Of a stretch of 64,000 nucleotides of DNA, positions 46,011-58,149 are shown one piece after another. How positions within the stretch are numbered: the stretch's first letter is position 1; each line of letters begins with the position of its first letter. The stretch is taken from contig JAQFVV010006452.1 of assembly GCA_028023455.1 (NCBI GenBank), forward strand, positions 732,501 to 796,500. Direction: 5' to 3'. Position numbers and translations under genes: made by a program. The notes under the pieces are model-generated. The model did not search any database, had not been told where the DNA came from, and saw only the letters and a list, made by a program, of their open reading frames with translations. Source of the stretch: Epiperipatus broadwayi. Lineage: Eukaryota; Onychophora; Udeonychophora; Euonychophora; Peripatidae.

Positions 46011-47364
46011 ATATTTCAAAACAGCTCTTTGTAATTTTAAAAGTATCTCCAGATGAGATATTTGGAAAAGATTTAGAATATAATGATGATATATTAGCTT
46101 TAAAATTAATGAAGTTTTTTTAACAATATATACATTAATTGTTGTCTCGGCTGATATTAAGAATTGTTCCGTTTTATAAAATTTAAAAAAGTTTAAAAAA
46201 ACTTTAGTAATTATAATGAAATATAATTGTTATCCATTACTTTCGATAAACTAAAATAAAAAGCTCTTTATTTTACTTTATAATTACAAGCTTATCAAAT
46301 TAAGTCACGTGTTGTATGACTTTCTTTTATTTACTATTACTTTCAATTGTTTGTTGACTAAGTTGATTCTAGTCATAAAATGGTTGTCAGATTCTTGAAA
46401 TAGTTTTAAAGAGATAAAAAACATAAACATTTCTAGACATTGTGTATTTTCCCAGTCAGTGGCAAAAAGTATCAAGTATAAAGTATGACTTCTTCATCAT
46501 TTTTATCAACTTAGTCAATCACTTGGGTCAATTAATTTAGCCGCTTTTTGACAATGTTTAGTGCTACCTCGATTATTCTCAGAAACTAATTATGCTTGAT
46601 GACTGTGGTCATGTAAAATATATTCAAATTATACAGTTTATGCATGATAAAATAAGTGAAAACATTATCATGTTTGATGAAAATCTGAGAAACCGAAATT
46701 TTGAAACGAAAACTGGCATTATACCCATATGAATACTTAATTTTGTTTTCTATTTTTATGAAAACATAACAACCTATAGCTGGACTTATGAATAGAGTAT
46801 TCATTTAATGATCAATTTTAATTTGAATAATTTTTTTAAAAAAACAACTGTCAAGTATGATGATGGATAAACTATTTTCCTGATTAAAAAAGATAACTTT
46901 CAGCAGGTAAAAATAATATTTTTAAGGAATGAGCCTCTTGAAATAATTATCATTATTATTCAGGTTCCACCACTTAAAAATAAATCTCTTAAATACTGAA
47001 TTTGGTACAAAGTTATATTAAAATGTAATTATTTTTAAAATAATTCTAAAACAAGCTTTGATGATGTTATGATCATAAATGAAATATTTTAAAAAAATAA
47101 AGTAATAAAGGGCAACACCTGGATTGCAGGTTGTCCATCCTGATGTATAGAATGATCTTAATTTTAGAATGCAACCTATAAAAATTTGGTTTAGCAATTA
47201 ACATTCAAAACTGCAATTTTCCCATCTGCTATTGATAGAAAAAAGTCTTCAAAATTTTTTATTCTGGATAGTTAAGAACTTAAAAATAGAAATCACTTTA
47301 AATATTTTGTATATTAATACACTGTACAGGCTTACACACACCTGCACATATATAATGTAATATA
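46011..47364. other. Unique AT-rich sequence
   Basis: 46.1-46.8 kb has a few more CpG dinucleotides than its surroundings, but no coding signal, and the frame at 46586-46804 is featureless. Nothing else recognised. Confidence 0.4.
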
Positions 47365-47712
47365 TAAGGAATTCGAACTCAGACTTTCACATGACCCTCA
47401 GCTCTCCATGCCATCTCATATTGCTGATTCACCTGATCATACACATGTTGAAAATATAAATAATCACCAATATCCGTATTTCATGCTAAACCAGAAATCA
47501 TCAGTTGGTCCAGATAACAATCTCCACACATATATACAATCAGTGCTCAGCTTTATATTAAGATAACCAATCTTCATACTTTAATGGACAGACTTCAAAC
47601 TACTCCAATCCACAACTCTTCAGTTATCCATTTCATTGAAAATCTGATGATTGAACGTTCATGATCAGGTGCCTTAGCAATATGAGATGGCATGGAGAGC
47701 TGAGGATCAAAT
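47365..47712 (+). repeat. Family B, left arm copy with deleted inner part
   Basis: AATTCGAACTCAGACTTTCA, ATCATACACATGTTGAAAAT, CATCAGTTGGTCCAGATAAC and CAGTTATCCATTTCATTGAA match the family. It then jumps to the reversed end TGAGATGGCATGGAGAGCTG AGG (about 47678-47700), so most of the right arm is lost. Read in reverse, GAGTTCGAATTCC is a near-consensus tRNA B-box. Confidence 0.72.
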
Positions 47713-47871
47713 CCCTTTAAATATTTTGACATTTGAATGGTGAGATGCAAATAGACTCTATTGTATTGCTACACTTTGTAACAAATATTATATTATAATT
47801 ATATATATATTGCAATACAAATATAATGTATATTCTTATCCTAAATGTAATTAATCTGAATCATCATCTAC

Positions 47872-47911
<40 letters not shown>
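47872..47911. repeat. (CA)n(TA)n microsatellite
   Basis: About 12 CA units followed by about 8 TA units, at the edge of a family B half copy. Confidence 0.95.
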
Positions 47912-48190
47912 ATGATCCGAACCAACTGATGAGTGCTCATTCAGTATGAAATACATATATTGGAAATCATTTATTTTTTTCACATGTATGTGGTCATGTG
48001 TATCGGTTATATTGGATGGATTGGATGACTGTAGGAAGCTTGAAAGCCTGTGTTCAAATCCTCTTTAAATGATGAGTGCTGGTTCAGCATTAAATATGTA
48101 TATTGGAGATCATTTATCTTTTTCACATGTCTGTGGTTATGTGTATCAGTTATATTGGATGAAGTGGACTTGAATCCTCTTTAATTAATA
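47912..48190 (-). repeat. Family B, two partial right-arm copies in tandem
   Basis: GATGAGTGCTxxTTCAGxAT, ATATTGGAxATCATTTAT and GTGTATCxGTTATATTGGAT occur twice (47930-48065 and 48068-48185), each ending in TTCAAATCCTCTTTAA or TTGAATCCTCTTTAA. Confidence 0.7.
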
Positions 48191-48203
48191 TATTTATTGC
48201 AAC

Positions 48204-48738
48204 TAAAGTAATTGTAAACATCACATGATCACTATTTCTTATGCTTGCTCACCACTGTTATTAAACAGGAAAAACTCTCCATACAGTAGTTCCACTCAGT
48301 GCAATCCAGAGTAATCAATGAATGCCAGAAGGCTTGTGCATAAAATCCATATCTAGTGCCTACTCATTCAATATCCCCAGACTAGTTTCTGGTGTATGGC
48401 CTTTGTCAGTGAGGAGCCTTGGATGTGAGAGCACTGCACCTAGATCTTGGGGATCTAATGCAACCCTCCAGCAGCCACCTTTTATCTCTACTTAACTATA
48501 AAACAAAAGGTGGCTGCTGGAAGGTTGCATTAGATCCTAAGATCTAGGTGCAGTGCTCTCAGATCCATGGCTCCTCACTGATGAAGGCCACAGCGAGAAA
48601 CTAGTTTGGGGATATTGGTTGAGCAGGAACTAGATGGGGATTTTATGCACAAGCCTTCAGGCATCCATTGATTACTTTGGCTTGCACTGAGTGGCACTAC
48701 AGTATGAAGAGTTTTGCCTGTTTAATAAAGTAATTGTA
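48204..48738 (-). mobile_element. Family A palindromic retroposon, longest copy, with 13 bp duplications
   Basis: Reference copy of the family. TAAAGTAATTGTA flanks it (48204-48216 and 48726-48738). The 3' tail (minus sense) is at 48217-48259: CATCACATGATCACTATTTC, TTATGCTTGC. The palindrome spans about 48260-48725 with arms near 235 bp and the axis near 48494. Paired landmarks are CAGCCACCT/AGGTGGCTG, GAGAGCACTGCACCTAGATC with its complement, GGCTTGTGCATAAAATCC with its complement, and GTTCCACTCAGTG with its complement. No open frame, no tRNA promoter, no obvious A-tail. RNA from it would fold into a hairpin of over 200 bp. Confidence 0.88.
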
Positions 48739-50764
48739 CATAGAATTGTTATTTTGCCTAATTTATTATATGGAGAAATTGAATTCATATTGTCATAACA
48801 TAAAAAAATTTTAAAAATATAATTTAAAGATGCTTAATAAGAAATTACAAAATATATAATGGCAATATTATAAAATGCCTACATATTTATTACAGCTTAC
48901 TAATTATCATATTGCAGCATCATGGTATTGCTTTTAGAAATCAACTGACATATTAATTATTATATTATAAAGTTCACTTTTGTAAAATTACATTTTTTTT
49001 TCTTTTTTGGATTAGACAATCAAAGCAAGTGAAAGGTAACAGATTTTTAAAAAGATAATTTATGATTAATTGATTGTGGGTTTTTTTATAGATGGAGCAT
49101 TCTGTTTATACTATAAAAATGGTCTCAAAGACACTCTAAAGATGTTCATTATTGATTGCTTTTATTATAAATATATGGATGAGGATAAAGTACAATTAAG
49201 TAAAGCATTGAAGTATTTCAAAAATTAAATTTTGCAGCAGAAAATGTTAAAAATATAATATCCCATTATATCACACAATTATACTAAGAAAATAAGATGT
49301 GACACGGATATATTTGTGAAGACTGCACAATTTGGGCAGTCTAGATTGTGCCCATATCAGCTTTGTCATATCCAATGCTAGAAATATAGCTACTTGATTA
49401 ATTAATTAATTGGTATTTGTGATTTGTGGAATGGCAAACATCATGTCTAATATTTTATTTCTTTTATCTTCTGATCTGAAATTGATGTATTCGTTAGTAA
49501 GTGGTTTTAATGTAAATGTTTTCTATACTATATCTCCTACTATAAATAAAATCACATAATAGACCACATCAATTTGTATTAAAATAAGTACAAAGAAAAA
49601 TTTGATATACAGCAACCAAATGTAAAATATATACTTTATTTTATACCAAAGCAATATAAATTAATTCCTTATTTTTTGTTATAATTTTATTAGCTTTTTC
49701 GCTTTTTTCAGCAACAAATTATATTGCAATGAAAATTAAATGTAATTTATACTAAAAGTTTGATTTTTTTATTATTATTTTAAATATGTTTTTGGCAGTT
49801 TTTCTTTAGGGGTGGAATAAATGGGTGTGTTTACTACTAACAGTTAAAGAAGGACTTGTAATAATTCACTCCCACCTGCCTTCTTTCATCAACACAGACC
49901 CTACTGACAGATAAGCGACACTTACTTGCCACTCTTTCAAACACCAGGAATCAACATGTCAATTAGAGGCTGTCAAATAAAGAAGAGAATGATCAAAGAC
50001 TTTATTGGATAAAACATCAAATAGGATTGCCAAAGCGACACCAGGCCTGCGTAAAAAAATTAAATAAACAGTTACACAAAGTTTTTAACACGTTACAACC
50101 ATTTCAATTATTAGAAAAAAGTCTAACGGTCTATTTTGGATAGAAAACATCTGAAGGCTTACTATAAATAACAATAGCAACACATCTATATTTATTTCAT
50201 TAATTATTGACACAGACTTTATAAATATAGTAATAATTAACTATAACTAGCATTTTATAAAGGTAGTGATAAGAATTGTTTTTTTAAATATGTAGCTAGT
50301 ATTTAAAATATATAATTGCTTTCTTTTTATTGATTATTAATTTTAATCAGTTGCGTCATCTTATTAAAATGTGAACCTTTAATGAACATTGATCTGAATA
50401 TATATTGCTTACAAATAATTAATAAACTTCTTCACCAAAAGTATATACTTCTTATAACTCATAAATTGTTGACTGATTAACATGTAGGTATCATTTGCAA
50501 ACAAAGTGCCATATAATTTGCAGGTTGTTGTCGAACCTTCAAAATCCATATCTTTTTTTAGTCATCTCTCAGTACTATTTAACTAAATCTTTCAACTCCT
50601 TTACTGTTCTTATTCACTTAGATTATAGAATACCTCATTAGCATAAGTTATCAATCATCTCTCCTCAGTATCCTGGTAATATAATTGTGTTTGTGCAACT
50701 ATTTTTCATTTATTAATTATGTGTATAGTAATTATGATTGTAATAATTTATAATTTTATCACAT
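48739..50764. other. Unique AT-rich sequence
   Basis: 49.85-50.06 kb is less AT-biased (CTCCCACCTGCCTTC, GCGACACCAGGCCTGCG), without a coding frame I can support. The rest is featureless. Confidence 0.4.
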
Positions 50765-51178
50765 AGGGGGATTGAACTCAGACTTTCACATGACCCTCAA
50801 CTATCCATGCTATCTCATACTGCTGACACACTTGATCACTCACATGTTGAAAAGATAAATAACCACCAATATACATATTTCGTACCAAACCAGCACCCAT
50901 CAGTTGGTCCAGATTATCATTTCCACACATACATACAACCAATGCTCAGCTTATATTAAGATAGCCAATCTTCATACATTAATGGACAGACTTCAATCCA
51001 CTCCACCCTACAACTCTTTAGCCATCCATTTTATTGAAAATCTGATGATGGAATGCTCAAAGCCCACATTGTTGCCAACCTTCTCATCCTACCCATGTTG
51101 ACCATAAGTCACTCTGACTCCTCATGTGTGAGACATAATTCATTTGCATGCATATACAAGGAATGGGCAGACCTTACA
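50765..51178 (+). repeat. Family B, single-arm copy
   Basis: One unit from GGGGATTGAACTCAGACTTT through CATCAGTTGGTCCAGATTAT, TTAAGATAGCCAATCTTCAT and GAAAATCTGATGATGGAATG to the GGAATGGGCAGAC end. It contains a 65-codon open frame (50904-51101) whose peptide is similar to those of the copies at 58.8 and 62.8 kb. Confidence 0.78.
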
Positions 51179-51188
51179 GCACTATATT

Positions 51189-51288
51189 TTAATATATAAA
51201 TTTTTTTCTACAGTACAGGATTTTTCATACTTGCACTGGAGCACAAGTATGAAAAAGTTTGTACTGTAGAAAAAAATTGTATATTAAT
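51189..51288. repeat. Hairpin, about 46 bp arms
   Basis: TTTTTTTCTACAGTACAGGA and TTTTTCATACTTGC are mirrored after ACTGGA by GCACAAGTATGAAAAAGTTT and GTACTGTAGAAAAAAA. A half copy is at 45963. Lies 10 bp from the family B copy. Confidence 0.85.
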
Positions 51289-51667
51289 TTTATCATACGA
51301 ATGAGATGTATACAAAGTTCTTAGCATTAGAAAAATAGTAAAAAAAAGATAAATTGGTAATATAATTGTGTGATCTTGCATGAAGCAGTACAATTAATAA
51401 TGGATCACTTGAAACTGGAATGTTTACTTGGAAAATGTTTGCGTGATCAAAAAAACCACACTTAGGATTTTTTTTACCCATACAAATGTCATTGAATCTA
51501 TAAAATTCATCTTAATTAAATAAATGTATCTTGTTTATTTCATATAATGTGAGTTTGGTAAAAGAGTATTTATTTGGACCTAAGGATTTGTGAAGATTTA
51601 TGATTGATATAGTTGCTGTTAGTGAAACTATTCTTACAGAGGAAAGAAATTTATTCAAGTAAGGAAA

Positions 51668-51999
51668 TGGCTCTATATTTAAAAAACAATAAGGATTGCC
51701 AATTCCTCACCAAGCTTTATGATAAATGCTTAGCCAGAGAAAGCATTTAAAATATCTCTGTCAGGAACCCCCCCCCCAAACTCCTGACTATGGTTTCATG
51801 CTTTGGCATTCCTCAGAAAGGTGTCAAAGCACAAAACCATGGTGGGGGGGTTCCTGACAGAGATATTTTAAATGCTTTCTCTGGCTAAGCATTTATCACA
51901 AAGCTTGTTGAGGAATTGGCAATCCTCATTGTTTATAACTTACAAGCTTAAGTGAATAGGGTCATGTGATCTATGACTCTTATTTTGGCTCTATATTTA
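51668..51999 (+). mobile_element. Family F palindromic retroposon with 14 bp target-site duplications
   Basis: TGGCTCTATATTTA flanks a 304 bp element (51668-51681 and 51986-51999, perfect). The hairpin spans 51682-51935 with arms of about 110-120 bp (GGATTGCCAATTCCTCACCA, AGAGAAAGCATTTAAAATAT, CTGTCAGGAACCCCCCCCCC and complements), with the axis near 51808. The one-sided tail is ACTTACAAGCTTAAGTGAAT, AGGGTCATGTGATCTATGAC. The tail resembles the family A tail (AAGCATAAGAAATGGTGATC, ATGTGATG). Confidence 0.85.
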
Positions 52000-54900
52000 C
52001 TTTTATAAAGACTGTTTATTGAGAAAACATCTATTGTAAGGTTTAATTTAGCTTTTATTATTAAAATTCATAGGTATTTTATTTAATTAAAGACTGAAAA
52101 TGGTTATGCATTAATCCTTTGCTCATTTTGCAATGTTTTTGGGAGCAAAAGATTAAGAAAACTGTTATTATTTGTAGATATTACAATGAATCAATAGTAG
52201 TAAAAGAACAAACTTAGTTCTTTGAAGTCTTAATACATGTGTTAGTAAGATCAATAGACTAGGGTCAAAAAATTATAAATAATAATAATGATTTTATAAA
52301 CTCAAATATTTGAGTCCAAAAAGCCAAATTATTTGTCAAAAAAAACTATAAAAAATTTGGATAAATTCATACCTAAACAATTGTATTTTAAAGTAATTTA
52401 TAACTAGAAAACAGAATTTTAAAAAAATCATTATTACAGTAGTTCTTACAAGCACAAACTATTGGATTAAATATAGATAATCTGTTGCAAGATTAAAATG
52501 ATAGTAGCATTAAAAAAACAGCTTCATTCTATAGTAGTAACTGATATTAATGCTAAGTTTAAACAGCTGTTAAAACACTAAATTGTTTAATATGGTAAGG
52601 TATTGATAAGTAGTATTATTTTAAAAAGAATTGCATAGATAAAAATAAATTTGAGTTCACTAAAAAGAAAATACTGGCTTATTAGATAACAGGAATTGTA
52701 TTATAGTGATTTGATTAACAAATTATAACATTTTTTTAATTAAATAATTAATAAAATTAACGTGAAGCTTCATAAATAGTATAAAACTTTACAAGTTTAA
52801 CATTGGCAAAAAAGATTTCTAAAACAAAATGATAAACTTAAAATGAAATCTATTTGTATTCATTAGATAGATAGTCATGAGTATATTTTACCCTCATCAT
52901 ATCAGTGAATAGCCCACATTTATATAGTAGTAATAATTTATGCACATGGATGAAGTATTATGTATCAGTTTTTTAATAATGATACAATGATGTGGAGACC
53001 ACACTGTGTGATATATTGATTCTATTAACTTTTTACATTAAGATAGACATGTTCAGTTTGATGAGGTTCAAATACGTTTTATAATATTAAAGGGAATATA
53101 GCAGCCTATTCTAATAGCATCCCTGGTTAAGTTTGGTGACATATTAGACTTAAATGTGCATAAAAGGAATGTATTACCTGATCACGGCATATTATTCTTC
53201 TAGAAAAATATGTGAAAAAATTAAAAATACAGCATAAATGATCACCAAAGATAATTGTTATAAGTTATACAAATATATTTTCTATAACTTTATCTAATGG
53301 AATGTTTACAGTAACTAATATATGATTCACTGATATTTATGATGGTTTTAGAGAATGAAAATGCAATATAGATATGTTTTTGTAATATGTAGACATTGGG
53401 ATTAATTGCAAATACAAATTGCCCCATTGTTGTATAGTTTGTCTATTTTTATTAGTTCCCATATGTGCTATAAATTTGGCTTCAGCTGAAAGTGTACTCA
53501 GATTCAGTTAACAACATTAGCATATGAAATAAATCTTTACTTAGCTAATGTTTGAAACATTTAAGCAAATGAATGCTGGGAAATTAGAAAGTTAGCCAAT
53601 TTACTGCTTAGTAGTTCTCATTTATAAAATGTAACTTTCACAATTTCTATTATACTATTCCTCTATACATTTCTTTTTTTTAAAACCTAATGCATATCTC
53701 TTTCCCTCCTATATGACACAATACTTCATTTCTATTCTTCCGAGGTTATTCTCTTTCCAAAAAACTCAATCAAAAGTACTATAATATTGCTTTGCTCTTT
53801 CTGCCCATTTTTATAATATATCTTTTATGATTTATATTACTTTTTGAGTGCCCTAATGCAAATATCAATAACTCATTTCTGCTTCCATTAATGCAGTTTA
53901 CATATCAATTGTCTTTCATTAAACATTTTAGAATTATGTTCTTCAAAATGACATTCTATCTTACATAATCTATTTTTCCATTCTCTACATTATTCCTATT
54001 ACTCATTTTATTCTAGTCTTTCAAGTTTTTGTCTTTTATTCTTGCCTTTTTTCTTTCATGTTTTTCTTTTCTTTGTTGATTATCATTCTATTAGTTTTCG
54101 ACATTAATTTCTATAATTATATACCATAAAAACTTTTTTCCTCTTCCATTCTATTTTCTAAACTTAATTATAAGAAAGTCACTATTTGGAAACAAAAAAT
54201 TTTGCATTCTTTTAGTCAAACTTTTTCTTCACTCTATTCTATTCTCATCATAAGATCTTCAGTTCATAACTTATTCTTCACTTCTCCCAAAGAGAACTGC
54301 CAAACTTCATTTCCTTTAAAATTGTCTCCTCTACCATTCATTTTTCTTTTATTGGATAACTCCTAATTTACCTTTATGTATTCATTACTTATTTTTTAAA
54401 ATAGCATTTCAATGTCATATTAAACTTTGACCATCAAGTTGCTTTTATAGAATTAACATACTTAATCTATATATGCAAATAAATATAAGGATAAAGATAT
54501 TGATTGCTAAATAAGTGAATAAAGAAATCGACAGAAAAAAATCTTTCATGCATAATTGTTATGTAAGACTGTTTTTATGTACTTATCTTCAGGATTCCCA
54601 TTTTTATATCAGACTATAAGAAATCTTAGGATTTTTCTCCAATTAACTAGCCTGCAGATAATCTAATTACTCAATTATTTGGTCAATAAACAAGTGTCTA
54701 ACTATTTTTTACTGAAGAAAGAAACAAACCGAATAGTGCAAGACTTCTCTTCTTGACATTTAATGGTCCTAATGAGTGTTGTTTTTTCATTGCTTTTTTT
54801 TTTCAGTTATTTCCTCTACAAATTATAGTCATTGGCTTTAAGTAATTCAAAAATAAAGTTTTTGAACTACAAAAGCAAAAAAAAAGAAAAATAAAGAACA

Positions 54901-55607
54901 ACCAAATTAAAGATAAATAAGAATGATAAATATTGAGATCTTAAAACAATTGAAAAAAAGATATGAGTATCTGAGCAATAATTATTTCTATCTTTTTATT
55001 AGTTTTCACATTTCAGTAATTTTTAAAGGAGGCTTTATACCATATTAGCCCACACATGTCATTCTATTTATTTCCTTATTATATTTTATACTTATTTATT
55101 TAAATGATGATTGAGATAATATTTGATGTGATTCAGAAGGTTATGGTAACCCAGGAGACTTATTGCTGTATCTGATAAATCTTCTGAAACATCACAAAAA
55201 TGCAATTTTACTAATAAATTTAAAGAGTAACTCAACAACTAGATATTTACTAATCACCAAGATACCTCGGAGCAGATTGAAAAATAGCCTACTTCAAAAC
55301 ATATTGAAAGATATCAAACAAAATTTTCACAATAAAACAATCAAACATCTGATGAAAAATATTTAGAATTTAACATATTTATGTTTGTGAAAAGATAAAT
55401 AAAAATTACAAATGAAGATTATATTTCCTGTTAAATATTTTCTATTTAAATTTTTTGCTCTTTATAACAATTTATACATAGCCATAAAGTTTTCTTCTGA
55501 AAAGAATGGCCTTATATATAAATTCACATTAAAATCTTGTAACAAACCTAGAAAACAAGAACTTCTTTCACACTCAAGAACCTCATTGTTATTTGATAAT
55601 GTAGATT
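52000..55607. other. Largest featureless stretch
   Basis: No repeat family member seen. 53.64-54.42 kb is strongly pyrimidine-rich on the plus strand. The frames at 55163-55366 and 55412-55609 are low-complexity with no motif. I see no gene. Confidence 0.45.
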
Positions 55608-55800
55608 AGGGTTTTTCAGTTTTTTGGTCCCTGAGTCCTCTTGGCTTTTAGTAAATTATCCATTATCCCCTATTTACTATAATGAGAAATAAGCAGTTGA
55701 AGGTGTACCATCGTGCACATCCACAGGAGGTACAGATACCACAGAGGTGCCTCAAATGAAGACCAAACTGTCAATTTCACTAACTATCTTGAATCTAAAT
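55608..55800 (+). repeat. Possible hAT-like terminal region
   Basis: AGGGTTTTTCAGTTTTTTGG followed by TCCCTGAGTCC resembles hAT inverted-repeat ends. 55693-55740 (GCAGTTGAAGGTGTACC, GTGCACATCCACAGGAGG) parallels 36580-36608 (GCAGTTAAATGTGCACATCC, ACATCAGAGG) at the end of the hAT remnant. The other end was not found. Confidence 0.4.
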
Positions 55801-56464
55801 CTGGCATTTTGAGTTATCAGACCCTGTAGTGAAAAAAAAATCTACACAACCTCATTGTGTTCATGCCTGAAAAGAGACCAGAAATGTTGCTGATGTGACT
55901 GACAAACATGACCAACCTGGAATAACCTAGAAATGCTGCATAACTATTTTGGGGATCATTAATAGCATAAGATACCTATTTATCTGCTAATCGCTAGGTC
56001 CCCTGGGATATATGAGTATCCCAGGTTAAACGATGATGATCACTGACCATCATTGGAAAAAAATTTTAAAAAGTAGAGCTATGTAAAGAAGCAGAAGAGA
56101 ACCTAAAGTTTATAATTGGTATTAACACTATAAAATAACTATTAGATATGTCGTATTTTATTTGTGGCTGTGCTTGCAAATATATCAGTAGCGAACAAAA
56201 TTTTCACAAATTTTATAATGGATAATTATTAGTTTGATAATATGCATTAAATAAAGAAAGATTTAGATATTAAAATGCATCAAAGAGTTAATAAATTTAC
56301 AAAATATGAATTTTTTATCATAGTAATATTATACTTCAAAGTTGGATAAAAGCCTTTCATATTTACTTTATATAAATAAGAGTTAGATTCTTATGGTTAT
56401 TAAATAAAGAATTTGATAAATTCATTTAAAAATTTGATAGGAAGATCATAAAAGTAATCATATT
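55801..56464. other. Unique sequence
   Basis: A somewhat GC-richer part continues to about 56040 and may belong to the hAT-like region. Nothing else recognised. Confidence 0.35.
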
Positions 56465-56715
56465 GAATCTATATTAATAATTTTATTAGTTATTCATTAT
56501 ATTAGAGATTATCTAATAATGAATAATATTTTTGTAGTGTAATTTTCACTTCACCATTCTAACACAAAGTAGGGACTGGTTTCTATCCATTTTTAAGCAC
56601 CTTGTAGAGGGGTGTAATCATAAACATATGGTCAAAAATGTGAAAAAGATGGGTGATCCCCAAAATGCATAATTCATGCTGAACCAGCACTAATAACAAT
56701 CTCTTATACATATCT
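56465..56715 (+). repeat. Family D repeat, copy 3
   Basis: TTATTAGTTATTCATTATAT, GTAGTGTAATTTTCACTTCA, CACAAAGTAGGGACTGGTTT, GGTGTAATCATAAACATATG and CATGCTGAACCAGCAC match copies 1, 2 and 4 in order. The end is shortened. Confidence 0.75.
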
Positions 56716-57804
56716 TTATGTATTGAATCTATAATTTCTAGTGTCCATATTTATTGTATTGAGCATATGACATTTAATGAATGAATAATAATACATTTTC
56801 TAAGAACAAATATGGTGAACCTGAGAAAAATAAAGTTTGTTTCTATTGTAAAGACTTTCAAAAGATATGAAGCATTGTTTGTTGTCTTTAAGTAAAATAA
56901 TACAAGATAGCTACAATGGAATGCTACAATTAGCCAAGATGTTTAAGATTTACAGAAAAAACATTCTGGAAGTTTAGAAGTAAAGATTTGAATGTGTGAA
57001 GTTCATAGGCTAAAAGAATAAAAATAATTGAATGATTCATGGCTTAGAAAGTCATATAACATTTAAGTACTAGAAATGATAGGTTGAGCTTCACCCTGAA
57101 AAACTTTGACCCTCAAGTCCATAATTCTGCTTTTGCATTATACAGGCACATTAAAAGACAATATACTATATGTGGATGTATCTGTGTTTTATAGATTATT
57201 TTGTACCGACTTTTCAAAATTTACTTTTAAATTTTTGCTCTTCCTCTGTAACTATTTTTGATCTAGAATAGTAATTGAGATGTATAAGGAGTTTCTAATG
57301 AGAATTTTTAAGGCCTGTACATTTTAATGAAATTGGTAGAGTTCCAGTCTTTGGAATGATTGATTCTCATATTGATTCCCCTTCTAGTTGTTCTGTGATT
57401 GAACTTATTATGAATATTTCATCAATAAAGTCATTTAATTATTATTTTTTACAGTATCAATGACTTAACTGGAGAATAAAAGAAAAGAAGCTCTGGTAAT
57501 TTGAGAAAACTTTGATAATTTACAACAATATTAAACTTAAATACACCCCCCCCCTCCATTTATGTACAAATTAGTAATCCATGTTGAAGACATTGAAATT
57601 ATGCATTGATAAACTGATAAAAACATTCTGGAATAAAAAGGGATATAGCCATGATAAAGAAAAATATGATTTATTATGTTTATTATATCGGTATATATAT
57701 GATATTATAAATCAATGTCTGTATTTCTTCGAAGCAATATATGTAATCTTATAATTAAGTATTAGTGAATACAGTAATCAACATTTTTTTATAAAGACAA
57801 AATA
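56716..57804. other. Unique AT-rich sequence
   Basis: A C run at 57545-57555. No recognised feature. Confidence 0.4.
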
Positions 57805-57880
57805 TAATTGTCACTTAGGAGCACTTTTGACTATCCTCTAGTCTTTATCAACTATTTCTTTGAAAGGTCAACCTTACCAT
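57805..57880 (+). repeat. Foldback G, half copy
   Basis: GGAGCACTTTTGACTATCCT, CTAGTCTTTATCAACTATTT corresponds to one arm of the foldback at 33.2 kb. Confidence 0.5.
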
Positions 57881-58149
57881 AATTCCATGATCTTAACATT
57901 TGCTGCCTGCCTATTGATTAAGTCTTGCCAGTATTATATATTAGCATAGCTTCCTTTATTTTCCTTTTATTGTTATTTCTTTCAGTTTTCAAAATTTTTA
58001 CATTATTATAATCGAAATTAAAACCATATATACATGATTTATTATGGTCATAAAAAATTATGGTCTTTTTCAAAAAATTTGATTACTATATTCACTAATA
58101 TTTAATTATAAGATTACATTATACATAAGTTCTAAATAATTTAAATTGG
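57881..58149. other. AT-rich sequence upstream of the Penelope remnant
   Basis: No reverse transcriptase motif could be read here, so the catalytic part of the element is either lost or too decayed. Confidence 0.4.

Noticed and set aside
53640-54420. Pyrimidine-rich tract as a possible transcribed strand or splice region
   Set aside because: Composition only. No exon, branch point or acceptor could be supported.
55163-55609. Two neighbouring plus-strand frames of about 65 codons each
   Set aside because: Lys/Asn/Leu/Ile-rich, no motif, no shared frame across the gap; expected by chance.
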